The translations under genes were made by a program, and so were the position numbers. Below, piece by piece: positions 29,215 to 37,353 of a stretch of DNA of 38,633 nucleotides (position 1 is the stretch's first letter; each line of letters starts with the position of its first letter). The DNA is from Nocardiopsis endophytica. GTDB lineage: Bacteria; Actinomycetota; Actinomycetes; Streptosporangiales; Streptosporangiaceae. The DNA is taken from contig NZ_JAQFWQ010000065.1 in the NCBI RefSeq assembly GCF_027706725.1, positions 1 through 38,633 on the forward strand, given 5' to 3'. The notes under the pieces were generated by a model. It saw only the letters and a list, made by a program, of their open reading frames with translations. It made no database searches and had not been told where the DNA came from.

Positions 29215-32085
29215 TCAGCCCACGGACGAATAGGCCACCACGCCGCGCTTGACCAGGTCGACGGCCCTTCGGGCGGTGCGGCGGACGCCGCCCTCCTCCG
29301 GGGCGGCCGCGGCGATCTGGCCCAGCAGGTCGATCAGCTGCTTGGCCGTCCGCACGAAGTCGCCCGCGGGCATCTCCGCCTCGCCGAGGATCCGGTCCAA
29401 CCGGTCCCCCCGCGCCCAGCGGTGGGCGACCCACACGAACCCCATGTCGGGCCGCCGCAGGAACGACACCCGGTGCTCGCGCTCGGTCTCGTGCAGCTCC
29501 CCCCAGAGGCGCTCCATCTCCTCCAGCGCCTCCCCCGCCGGGCCGTCCGGCACCCGGGGGAACGGGTCGTCGTTGCGCCGCGACTCGTACACCAGGGAGG
29601 CCACGCACGCCGCCAGCTCCTGCGGGTCCAGCTCGTTCCACACGCCGCGGCGCAGGCACTCGGCCACCAGCAGGTCCAGCTCCGAGTACAGCCGCGCCAG
29701 CACCCGCCCGTCGTCGGTGACCTCGTCCCCGCTCTCCTGGTCCAGGTAGCCGAGCGACTGGAGCACCCCGCACACCCGGTCGAAGGTGCGCGCGATGACG
29801 TGCGACCGCCCCTCGACACGGCGCCGCAGCCCGTCGGTCTCCTTCTGCAGCCGGAAGTAGCGCTCGGCCCAGCGCGCGTGGTCCTCCCGGTCGGCGCACC
29901 CGTGGCAGGGGTGCTGCCGCATCTCGGCGCGCAGCCGCGCGATCTCCGGGTCCTCCTCCTTGGGGCCGCGCACCGGCGCCGCCCCCCGGGTGTCGATGGA
30001 CCCGTCGTTGAGCTTGTTGCGCAGCGTCGCCGCCAGGTCCGCCCGCGACTTGGGCGAGCGCCCCGAGAACGACTTGGGCACCCGCACCCGCCCGACCGCC
30101 TCCACCGGCGTCGGGAAGTCGGCCGCGTTGACCCGCCGCACCTGCTTGTCGACGGTGAGCACCAGCGGCGCGGGCATGTCGCCGCGCAGTCCCGGGTCGA
30201 GCACGACCGCGTAGCCGCGGCTGCGCCCTGCCGGGATCCTGATCACGTCGCCCGGGCGCAGCCGCCCCAGCGCCTCGACCGCCTCGTCCCGCCGCCGCGC
30301 GTTGCGGCTGCGCGACCCCTCGGCCTCGACGTCGCTGAGCCGCCGCCGCAGGGCCGCGTACTCCATGAAGTCGCCCAGGTGGCACTCGGCCGCCTCGGCG
30401 TACCCGGCCAGCGCCTCCTCCTGCTTGCGCAGCCGCTTGACCAGCCCGACCACCGCCCGGTCGGCCTGGAACTGGGCGAAGGAGGCCTCCAGCATGTTCC
30501 GGCTGCGCTCCCGGCCCACCTGGCCCACCAGGTTGACCGCCATGTTGTAGGACGGCTGGAAGCTGGAGTCCAGCGGGTAGGTGCGGGTGCTGGCCAGGCC
30601 CGCCACCGCCTCGGGGTCGGTCCCGGCCTGCCAGACCACCACCGCGTGGCCCTCGACGTCGATACCGCGCCGCCCCGCGCGCCCGGTGAGCTGGGTGTAC
30701 TCGCCCGGCGTCAGCGGCGCGTGGGTCTCACCGTTCCACTTGTCGAGCTTTTCCATCACCACCGTGCGGGCGGGCATGTTGATGCCCAGCGCCAGCGTCT
30801 CGGTGGCGAACACCGCGCGGATCAGGCCGCGGGAGAACAGGGCCTCCACCACCTCCTTGAAGGTGGGCAGCATCCCGGCGTGGTGGGCGGCCACGCCGCA
30901 CTCCAAGGCGCGCAGCCAGTCGTGGTAGCCCAGCACCGCCAGGTCCGCCGGAGGGATGTCGGCGCACTGCCGCTCCGCGTAGTCGCGGATCTCGGCCGCC
31001 TCCTCCTCGGTGGTCAGCACCAGTCCGGAGCCGACGACCTCACGCACCGCGGCGTCGCACCCGGCGCGGCTGAAGATGAAGGTGATCGCCGGGAGCAGGC
31101 CGTCGCGGTCGAGCTCGTCGATGATCTGGACCCGGCTGGGCGGGGCGTGCTTGGCGCGCGGGCGCGGCCCGCCCTTGGCCCGGCTCTGCGGGTGGCGCCG
31201 CCGGTGCGCCAGCTGGGTGATGCGGTCGTCCTCCAGCGCGAAGCGGATCAGGCGCGGGTTGATCCGCATCTTCTCGCCGTTGACCTCCACGTGCACGGCC
31301 GGGTCGGCGCCACCGCCGCCGCGCCGGTCGCGGTCGCGCCTGCGGGTGCGCCTGCGCCCGGAGCCGCCGTCCCCGTCACCGTCGTCCCCGCCGGAGGCGT
31401 CCTCGGCCGGGACGAACAGGTCGTGCAGCCTGCGGCCGACCATGACGTGCTGCCACAGCGGCACCGGGCGCTTCTCGTCCACGATGACCGTGGTGTCGCC
31501 GCGCACCTGCTGCAGCCACTCGCCGAACTCCTCGGCGTTGCTGACGGTGGCCGACAGCGCCACCATGCGCACCGACTCGGGGAGGTGGATGATCACCTCC
31601 TCCCACACCGCGCCGCGGAAGCGGTCGGCGAGGTAGTGCACCTCGTCCATGACCACGAACGCCAGCCCGGACAGGGTGTGCGAGCCGGCGTAGAGCATGT
31701 TGCGCAGCACCTCGGTGGTCATGACCACGATCGGCGCCTCGCCGTTGACGCTGTTGTCCCCCGTCAGCAGCCCGACCCGGTCGGCCCCGTAGCGGGCCAC
31801 CAGGTCGTTGTACTTCTGGTTGGACAGCGCCTTGATCGGCGTGGTGTAGAAGCACTTGGACCCGTCGCGCAGCGCCGTGTGCACGGCGTACTCGCCGACG
31901 ATGGTCTTGCCCGACCCGGTCGGGGCGGCGACCAGCACTCCGTGGCCCTGTTCGAGCGCCCGGCACGCCCGCACCTGGAAGGGATCGAACTCGAATCCGT
32001 AGAGCCCTTGGAAGTCCTCGATGTCGGGACTGCTCTGGGCCTGTCGGCGGCGGAACGCGGCGTACCGCTCGGCGTGCGTACTCAT
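29215..32085 (-). CDS. helY: DEAD/DEAH-box helicase, HelY/Mtr4-like
   Basis: 956-aa Ski2/Mtr4-type helicase. Motif I is APTGSGKT (54-61), motif II DEVH (147-150), motif III SATVSN and motif VI QLTGRAGRRGID. An rRNA-processing-arch-like and DSHCT C-terminal region completes the family's architecture (WNELDPQELAACVASLVYESRR near the end). Between the RecA lobes there is a Gly/Asp/Arg-rich low-complexity insertion (about 230-262). The ATG at 32085 starts MSTHAERYAAFRRRQ; the frame continues upstream only by chance. It lies 62 bp after the lipid kinase gene, in the usual tatA-tatC-helicase order. The physiological substrate is presumed structured RNA. Confidence 0.94.
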   Translation of the reverse strand: MSTHAERYAAFRRRQAQSSPDIEDFQGLYGFEFDPFQVRACRALEQGHGVLVAAPTGSGKTIVGEYAVHTALRDGSKCFYTTPIKALSNQKYNDLVARYGADRVGLLTGDNSVNGEAPIVVMTTEVLRNMLYAGSHTLSGLAFVVMDEVHYLADRFRGAVWEEVIIHLPESVRMVALSATVSNAEEFGEWLQQVRGDTTVIVDEKRPVPLWQHVMVGRRLHDLFVPAEDASGGDDGDGDGGSGRRRTRRRDRDRRGGGGADPAVHVEVNGEKMRINPRLIRFALEDDRITQLAHRRRHPQSRAKGGPRPRAKHAPPSRVQIIDELDRDGLLPAITFIFSRAGCDAAVREVVGSGLVLTTEEEAAEIRDYAERQCADIPPADLAVLGYHDWLRALECGVAAHHAGMLPTFKEVVEALFSRGLIRAVFATETLALGINMPARTVVMEKLDKWNGETHAPLTPGEYTQLTGRAGRRGIDVEGHAVVVWQAGTDPEAVAGLASTRTYPLDSSFQPSYNMAVNLVGQVGRERSRNMLEASFAQFQADRAVVGLVKRLRKQEEALAGYAEAAECHLGDFMEYAALRRRLSDVEAEGSRSRNARRRDEAVEALGRLRPGDVIRIPAGRSRGYAVVLDPGLRGDMPAPLVLTVDKQVRRVNAADFPTPVEAVGRVRVPKSFSGRSPKSRADLAATLRNKLNDGSIDTRGAAPVRGPKEEDPEIARLRAEMRQHPCHGCADREDHARWAERYFRLQKETDGLRRRVEGRSHVIARTFDRVCGVLQSLGYLDQESGDEVTDDGRVLARLYSELDLLVAECLRRGVWNELDPQELAACVASLVYESRRNDDPFPRVPDGPAGEALEEMERLWGELHETEREHRVSFLRRPDMGFVWVAHRWARGDRLDRILGEAEMPAGDFVRTAKQLIDLLGQIAAAAPEEGGVRRTARRAVDLVKRGVVAYSSVG

Positions 32086-32147
32086 CGCCCCCAGCCTATG
32101 GCGTTCCGGACACGGGCGGCGACGACCGGACACACCGGGGCCGCCGG

Positions 32148-33053
32148 TCACTGCAGGAGCCGCACCGCGCCCGGCACCGCCTCGCACACCAGCGGCAGGG
32201 CGCCCACCCGCTCGCCGTCGGCGTACCCGGACACCGGGCGCCCGTCGGCGCCCGGCTCGGCCTCGACGGCCACCCGGCGCCCGGTCAGCACCTCGACCTC
32301 GTCCAGCTCCACGTGGGACCCGCTCAGCGCCCGGGGGAAGAAGCGCAGGAAGTCCCGGACCCCGACCGCGTGCACGAACACCGCCTCCAGCAGCCCGTCG
32401 TCGGAGCGGGCCCCCGGGCACACCCGCACACCGCCCCCGTAGCTGCGGGTGTTGCCCACCGCCGCCAGCATGCCCTCGGCCTCCAGCACGCGCCCGTCCA
32501 CCTCCAGGCGGAAGGGCACCGGGCGGAACGCGCGCAGCTCGGCGGCGATGCCCACCAGGTAGTTGGCCGACCCCAGGGAGAGGCGGAAACCGTTGACGCG
32601 CTCGTTGACGCGGGCATCGAACCCGCAGGCCAGAACGCTCAGGTAGTGGAAGCCGGGGCCGCGCTCGCCCCCGGCGCAGGAGACCGCGTCCACCTCCACC
32701 GCGTACCCGCGCAACGCGCGGCGGGCGGCCTCGGCCGGGGAGGGGCCGATGCCGAACTCCCGGGCGATGTCGTTGCCGGTCCCGGCGGGCAGAACGCCCA
32801 GCGGCACGCCGGTCCCCACCAGGCCCTGCAGGGCGGTGTTGACCAGCCCGTCGCCGCCGACCGCGACCAGCGCGTCCGGCCCCTTCTCCGCGGCCTCCCG
32901 GGCCAGCCGGGCGCTGTCGGCGGCCGAGCGCCCGGCCAGCACGGTGGTGTGCGCACCGGCGGAGCGGAGCTCGTCCAGCAGGCGGCGGGCGGCCACGGCG
33001 GCCCGGCCGCCGCGGGAGGACGGGTTGACGAGGACGGCGATGCTGCGCGACAT
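32148..33053 (-). CDS. Diacylglycerol kinase-like lipid kinase (DagK/YegS family)
   Basis: 301 aa. The nucleotide-binding GGDG motif is AVGGDGLVN (about 66-74), followed by LPAGTGNDIAREFG. The C-terminal lobe contains AVGNTRSYGGGVRVCPGARSDDGLLEAVFV. These features match lipid kinases that phosphorylate diacylglycerol or related lipids at the inner membrane face. ATG 33053 gives MSRSIAVLVNPSSRGG, with AGGAAAG upstream. It is in the same direction as tatC and the helicase. Confidence 0.92.
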   Translation of the reverse strand: MSRSIAVLVNPSSRGGRAAVAARRLLDELRSAGAHTTVLAGRSAADSARLAREAAEKGPDALVAVGGDGLVNTALQGLVGTGVPLGVLPAGTGNDIAREFGIGPSPAEAARRALRGYAVEVDAVSCAGGERGPGFHYLSVLACGFDARVNERVNGFRLSLGSANYLVGIAAELRAFRPVPFRLEVDGRVLEAEGMLAAVGNTRSYGGGVRVCPGARSDDGLLEAVFVHAVGVRDFLRFFPRALSGSHVELDEVEVLTGRRVAVEAEPGADGRPVSGYADGERVGALPLVCEAVPGAVRLLQ

Positions 33054-33162
33054 GGGGGGCTTTCCTGTCAGGCCGGATCCGGGGGGCTGCACCCGGGCGA
33101 GCCCGGGTGCAGCGAGGATACCGACCGGTAGCCCGCCGCGCCCCCTCGGCCTCCTCCTCGTC

Positions 33163-33531
33163 CTACCCCTGGCCCTCGTCCTCGGGGCGGCGCTTGTTCA
33201 GGGGCGAGGGCACCGCGTGCACCTCGACCTCGCCGCGCTGGATGCGGCGCTCCTCCTCGGTCAGGTACTCCTCGGGGATGTCGAACTCCCCGTCCTTCGC
33301 GCCGAGCACGAAGGCCTCCCACTCCTGCGGGGTGAAGAACAGGATCCCCTTGTCGGGGTTCTTGCCGTCGCGCACGGCGCGGAAGCCGTCATCGAACTTG
33401 GCGACCTCCACGATCGCCTCGGAGTCCTCCCGCGACAGCGACGAGCGGTACCAGACCGCGTCCGTCGTGTCGTGCCACTTCTCGTTGCCCATGGCCTCGG
33501 GCGGGAGTTCGCGCTTGTTCTCTTCGCTCAT
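33163..33531 (-). CDS. DUF397-domain protein without an adjacent XRE partner
   Basis: 122 aa from ATG 33531 (GGAAAGGA upstream). The core AVWYRSSLSREDSEAIVEVAK...FRAVRDGKNPDKGILFFTPQEWEAFVLGAKDGEFD is a DUF397 domain. It has N- and C-terminal extensions, the latter charged (EEYLTEEERRIQRGEVEVHAVPSPLNKRR). Normally such proteins sit beside XRE/DUF5753 regulators; here the neighbours are tatC and a lipid kinase. It may act on a regulator encoded elsewhere. Confidence 0.87.
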   Translation of the reverse strand: MSEENKRELPPEAMGNEKWHDTTDAVWYRSSLSREDSEAIVEVAKFDDGFRAVRDGKNPDKGILFFTPQEWEAFVLGAKDGEFDIPEEYLTEEERRIQRGEVEVHAVPSPLNKRRPEDEGQG

Positions 33532-33609
33532 GGCCGAGTCCTTTCCGGCGAGGGGAGGCCCGGCCCCGGGGTCCGCCACCCGGGGCGCACAGGCCGCTAC
33601 GGGGCGACC

Positions 33610-34467
33610 TTAGCGCCTCGCGTCGTCCCCGGCGGCGTCCTCGGCGTCATCCAGCGGGGAGAGCTCGTCGTCGGCGAGCCCGTCGTCCTCCCCCGCGGCC
33701 CGGCGCCGGTCGTGCAGGAGGCAGAACAGCTCGGCGATCTCGAAGAGCACGATCAGCGGCACCGCCAGCGCCAGCATGGAGATCGGCTCGGCCGGGGTGA
33801 CCATGGCCGACAGCACGAAGATGGCGAAGATGATCAGCCGGCGCCACTTGGCGAGCCCGGCGTGCGTGACCACCCCGAGCAGGTTCAGCAGGATCACCAG
33901 GAGCGGCGTCACGAACGCGAACCCGAACACCAGGATCATCAGGATCATGTAGTTCAGGTAGTTCGTGATGGTGATCATCGCCACCATGTCCTCGGTGGCG
34001 AACCCGAAGAGGACCTGCAGCGCCAGCCCGGTGATGTAGTAGGCCAGCCCGGACCCGGTGAGGAAGAGCGGCACGGCGGCGGCGACGAAGAAGTAGGTGT
34101 AGCGCTTCTCCTTGCCGCGCAGCGCCGGGGCCACGAACGCCCAGAGCTGGTAGAGCCAGAAGGGGCTGGCCACCAGCAGCCCGATGACGATGGCGACCTT
34201 GAAGCGCAGGAAGAAGGGGTCGAAGATGCCGGTGAAGATGAGCTCGCAGCCCTGGCCGCCGTCGCGGACCTCGGCCGGCAGCCGGCAGTAGGGCGCCTGC
34301 AGCGCCCTCCACACCGGGTCGAACACGGCGAACCCGGCCGCGACGCCCACGGCGATGAACAGGGCCGCCTTGACGACCCGGCTGCGCAGTTCGCGCAGGT
34401 GGTCCATCAGCGGCATGCGCCCTTCCGGGTCCTTGGGGGGCCTACGCCGCTGTCGCCCGTACTGCAT
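33610..34467 (-). CDS. tatC: Sec-independent protein translocase subunit TatC
   Basis: 285-aa inner-membrane protein that recognises twin-arginine signal peptides. The conserved N-terminal MPLMDHLRELRSRVVKA precedes helix 1. About six membrane segments follow, with FVAPALRGKEKRYTYFF and the P-rich SAMVTPAEPISMLALAVPL region typical of TatC. The acidic C-terminal tail is cytoplasmic. A TTG at 34476 lies 3 nt from GAGGAG and an ATG at 34467 is 12 nt from it; the ATG is taken. Its gene is 86 bp downstream of tatA. Confidence 0.95.
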   Translation of the reverse strand: MQYGRQRRRPPKDPEGRMPLMDHLRELRSRVVKAALFIAVGVAAGFAVFDPVWRALQAPYCRLPAEVRDGGQGCELIFTGIFDPFFLRFKVAIVIGLLVASPFWLYQLWAFVAPALRGKEKRYTYFFVAAAVPLFLTGSGLAYYITGLALQVLFGFATEDMVAMITITNYLNYMILMILVFGFAFVTPLLVILLNLLGVVTHAGLAKWRRLIIFAIFVLSAMVTPAEPISMLALAVPLIVLFEIAELFCLLHDRRRAAGEDDGLADDELSPLDDAEDAAGDDARR

Positions 34468-34553
34468 CGCCCGCAAACGCTCCTCGAAGCGGGCCGCTCG
34501 GGCCCGCGATCCTGTCCGTCCCTAACCGCGGGCGCACCGCCCGCCCGCGCCGG

Positions 34554-34868
34554 TCAGTCCTCGTACCGCCGGACCGGCTCGCCCTTCTCGTTCACGATCC
34601 GCTGGCCCGCGGGGAGCTCGGGGTACTGGCGCTCCTGCTGCTGGGCCTGCGCGCCCTGCGCCTGCGCGGACGGGGCCTGGCCCTCCTGGGCGGCCTCCTG
34701 GCCCTCCTTGCGCTCGCCGTTCTCCTCGTCCACCAGGCCCTTGGCCTCGGTCTTCAGGATGCGGGCGCTCTTGCCGAGCGAACGCGCGAGCGTGGGCAGC
34801 TTGGACGCGCCGAACAGCAGGAGTGCGATCAGCAGCAGGATCAGCAGCGTCCGAAAGTCCATACCCAT
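34554..34868 (-). CDS. tatA: Sec-independent protein translocase subunit TatA
   Basis: 104 aa. One helix (FRTLLILLLIALLLFGASKLP) is followed by the amphipathic LARSLGKSARILKTEAKGL, the TatA/E signature FGxxKLPxLARxLGK. The Gln/Ala-rich linker (AQAQGAQAQQQE) leads to a charged tail. It oligomerises into the protein-conducting assembly with TatC. ATG 34868 lies 8 nt after AGAGG; an ATG at 34862 is also possible. Confidence 0.95.
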   Translation of the reverse strand: MGMDFRTLLILLLIALLLFGASKLPTLARSLGKSARILKTEAKGLVDEENGERKEGQEAAQEGQAPSAQAQGAQAQQQERQYPELPAGQRIVNEKGEPVRRYED

Positions 34869-34943
34869 GACTTCAACCTCTTTCCCAGGCGCTACCTGCA
34901 CCTTTGATCGTACGCGCTCTCCGGCGGCGCCCGATTCGGGGGC

Positions 34944-35144
34944 TCATCGGACCCCCTGGCCCGCGCCGCGGGTCCGCGCACGGTAGGCGCGGTAGTGCGG
35001 TTCGAGCTCGCCCCGGGTCCGCTCGACCTGCGCGCGCAGGCGGCGGAGCTCGGCCAGCATGCGGGCGGTCAGCACCGCCACGAGGAGCAGGCCGACGAGG
35101 GTCACAGCGGCGAGGCCGAGGATCGCGAGCACGACCACCACCAT
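34944..35144 (-). CDS. Small membrane protein with a basic coiled coil, between pafBC and tatA
   Basis: 66 aa from ATG 35144. It has one long hydrophobic helix (VVVVLAILGLAAVTLVGLLLVAVL) and then a charged amphipathic helix (RMLAELRRLRAQVERTRGELEPHYRAYRAR). The frame can be extended to 35189, but no Shine-Dalgarno signal supports either start. Unknown function; its place suggests a membrane or Tat-associated accessory role (inference). Confidence 0.6.
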   Translation of the reverse strand: MVVVVLAILGLAAVTLVGLLLVAVLTARMLAELRRLRAQVERTRGELEPHYRAYRARTRGAGQGVR

Positions 35145-35251
35145 ACTCGGTCGAACGTGAAACCCGCCCGGCCCACAAGTGTCGCGCACCGGACGAATAC
35201 ATCACGATCCGGCCGGACCCGGGGCCTTCCGGCCGAAACCGCGCCGCCCCC

Positions 35252-37279
35252 TCACCCCCTGGGCCGGTCGCCGTACCCCTGCAGGGCGCGGGCGGCGTCC
35301 TCGCGCACCCGCTCGGCCAGCTCGGCCGGGGCCACCACGCGCGCCTGCGGCCCCAGGCGCAGGACGAGCCGCCGCACCCACCGCGGCGCCGGGCTGCGCA
35401 GGGTGGCGCGCAGGCGGCCGCCGCCCAGCTCCTCCAGGCCGCTGCACACGTAGTCCTCGGCCACCCAGCGGGCCTCGGGCTCCAGCTCCAGGGTGACCCG
35501 CGCGTCGTCCTCGGAGAGCTGCAGGACCCCGCCGCTGAGGTCCCGCCGCCGGGCCGACTCGGGCACCCGCGCCGCCTCCGGCAGCACGGTCAGGTCCAGG
35601 ACCCTGTCCATCCGGAAGAGCCGCACACCGCCGCGCAGGCGGCACCAGCCCTCCAGGAAGGCGTGCCCGTCCTGGACGACCAGCCCCATCGGCTCGACGT
35701 CGCGCTCGGTGACCTCGTCCTCGTAGCCGGACAGGTAGCGCAGGTGCAGCCGCTGCCCGGCGCGCAGCGCCTCGCCGCAGCGGCGCTGCTTCTCCCGCTC
35801 GTCCTCGTCCAGGTCCACCCGGACGGCGACCGAGTCGGCGAACTCCTCGGCCGCCGCGCCCGCGGCGGCCCGCAGCTTCTCGCCGACCCGCTTGAGGGCG
35901 TCGCCGCCGGCCGCGCCGGGCAGCTCGCCCAGCAGCTCCAGGCCGACGATCAGGCTGGCCGCCTCGTCGGCGGTGAGCCGCAGCGGGGCCGCCAGCGCCT
36001 CGGCGTTGCCGATGATGATCTCGCCGGTCTCCTCGGCCGCCTCCAGGTCGACCTCGATCAGGTCGCCGGGGGTGTACCCGGGCAGGCCGCACATCCACAG
36101 CAGCGACAGGTCCTTGAGCACCTGCCGCTCGGACAGGCCGAAGGAGGCCGCCACGTCCGGCACCCGCACGTCGTGGCTCAGCGCGTAGGGCACCAGCATC
36201 AGCAGGCGGCGCAGCTGCTCGGCCGAGGCGCTGACCCGCCGGTCCCCCGCGCCGTCCCCGGCGGCGCCGTCCCCGGCGCCCTCCCCCTCCGGGGCGCGGT
36301 CGGCGACGGCGCGCAGGTGGGCCACGACGGCCTCGCGCGCGTCGGCGGGCTCGGTGACCACGACCCGGTCGCCGAACCGCGCCACCGCGCCAACCAGGTG
36401 CCGCAGGTCGGCGTAGGGAAGCTCCAGGAGGTCCCAGGTCCGCCCGGGACGGCCGTCGCGGCCCTCGTCCAGCCGCGCCCCGGCCTCGACGCGCCGGGCG
36501 GCGCGGCGCAGCTCGTGCGCGGAGCCCTCGGCCACCAGCAGGCGGGCGGTGTACTCGGGCTCGGAGCGGTGCGCGCGCACCACCGACCGCACGTCCACCC
36601 CGTCGGGGACGCGCACCGGCGGGCCCGAGGAGAGCACCTCCACCTCGCCCGCCACGCGCCCGAGGCGGAACACGCGCCGCTCCCCGCGGTCGCGGTCGCG
36701 CCCGGCCACGTACCAGCGACCGCGCACGTTGACCACGCCCCAGGGCTCCAGCACCCGCCGCTCGGGGGCGTGCGCTCCCGGCTTGCGGTAGTCGAAGGCG
36801 ACCGGGCGGCGGTCGCGCACCGCCTGCCACATGGGCAGGAAGGCGGGCTCGTCGGTGGCGAGCACGGGGGTGACCGCGGGTGCGGCGTCGGAGTCGGTGG
36901 GCACCCCGGCGGCGCGCAGCTTCATCATCGCCCCGGCGGCGGCCTCGCCCAGCGCGGCGTGCCGCCAGGCGCGGGCGGCCAGGCCGAGCACGGCGGCCTC
37001 GTCGGGGAGCAGCTCGATCTCGGGGAGGGTGTAGGCCGCGCGCGAGATGCGGTAGCCCTCCTCGCCGCTCCACATGTCCCCGCCGCCGGTCTCGACGGGG
37101 ATGCCGCTCTGGCGCAGCTCCTTCTTGTCCCGCTCGAACATGCGCTTGAACGCGCCGTCGCTGTCGGCCTCCTCGTATCCGGCCACGGTCGCACGGATCT
37201 CCCGGGCCGTGAGGTACCGCCGGGTCGACAGCAGGCAGATCACCAGGTTGAGCTGGCGCTCCGTCTTCTTTCTGGACAT
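35252..37279 (-). CDS. pafBC: Fused PafB-PafC WYL-domain transcriptional activator
   Basis: 675 aa. Two copies of the HTH-WYL-WCX architecture lie in one chain. The first HTH is near 1-70 (RKKTERQLNLVICLLSTRRYLTAREIRA), with a WYL-type core VAFDYRKPG...EPWGVVNVRGRWYVAGRD. A Gly/Ala/Asp linker (about 315-330) leads to the second HTH (LVPYALSHDVRVPDVAASFGL) and WYL core LHLRYLSGYEDE...VEPMGLVVQDGHAFLEGW. PafBC activates the RecA-independent DNA-damage response in mycobacteria. The fusion is known from Arthrobacter. ATG 37279 starts MSRKKTERQ; an ATG at 37303 is less likely. Divergent from the DUF3866 gene. Confidence 0.92.
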   Translation of the reverse strand: MSRKKTERQLNLVICLLSTRRYLTAREIRATVAGYEEADSDGAFKRMFERDKKELRQSGIPVETGGGDMWSGEEGYRISRAAYTLPEIELLPDEAAVLGLAARAWRHAALGEAAAGAMMKLRAAGVPTDSDAAPAVTPVLATDEPAFLPMWQAVRDRRPVAFDYRKPGAHAPERRVLEPWGVVNVRGRWYVAGRDRDRGERRVFRLGRVAGEVEVLSSGPPVRVPDGVDVRSVVRAHRSEPEYTARLLVAEGSAHELRRAARRVEAGARLDEGRDGRPGRTWDLLELPYADLRHLVGAVARFGDRVVVTEPADAREAVVAHLRAVADRAPEGEGAGDGAAGDGAGDRRVSASAEQLRRLLMLVPYALSHDVRVPDVAASFGLSERQVLKDLSLLWMCGLPGYTPGDLIEVDLEAAEETGEIIIGNAEALAAPLRLTADEAASLIVGLELLGELPGAAGGDALKRVGEKLRAAAGAAAEEFADSVAVRVDLDEDEREKQRRCGEALRAGQRLHLRYLSGYEDEVTERDVEPMGLVVQDGHAFLEGWCRLRGGVRLFRMDRVLDLTVLPEAARVPESARRRDLSGGVLQLSEDDARVTLELEPEARWVAEDYVCSGLEELGGGRLRATLRSPAPRWVRRLVLRLGPQARVVAPAELAERVREDAARALQGYGDRPRG

Positions 37280-37340
37280 CGGCGGATCCGTTCCTCCCCG
37301 CATCGCCGCGCGCCGCCGAGGCGGCCTTCAGCCCCGAAGG

Positions 37341-37346
37341 TACCGT
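37341..37346 (+). promoter_or_regulatory. -10 element for the leaderless DUF3866 gene
   Basis: TACCGT lies 7 nt before GTG 37354 with no Shine-Dalgarno sequence, the same geometry as at 17442/17455. It shares a 74-bp divergent region with pafBC. Confidence 0.5.
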
Positions 37347-37353
37347 CATTTCC

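Noticed and set aside
32086-32421. Extension of the helicase frame upstream to 32421
   Set aside because: It overlaps the lipid kinase gene, and its sequence is not helicase-like; ATG 32085 fits the family start.
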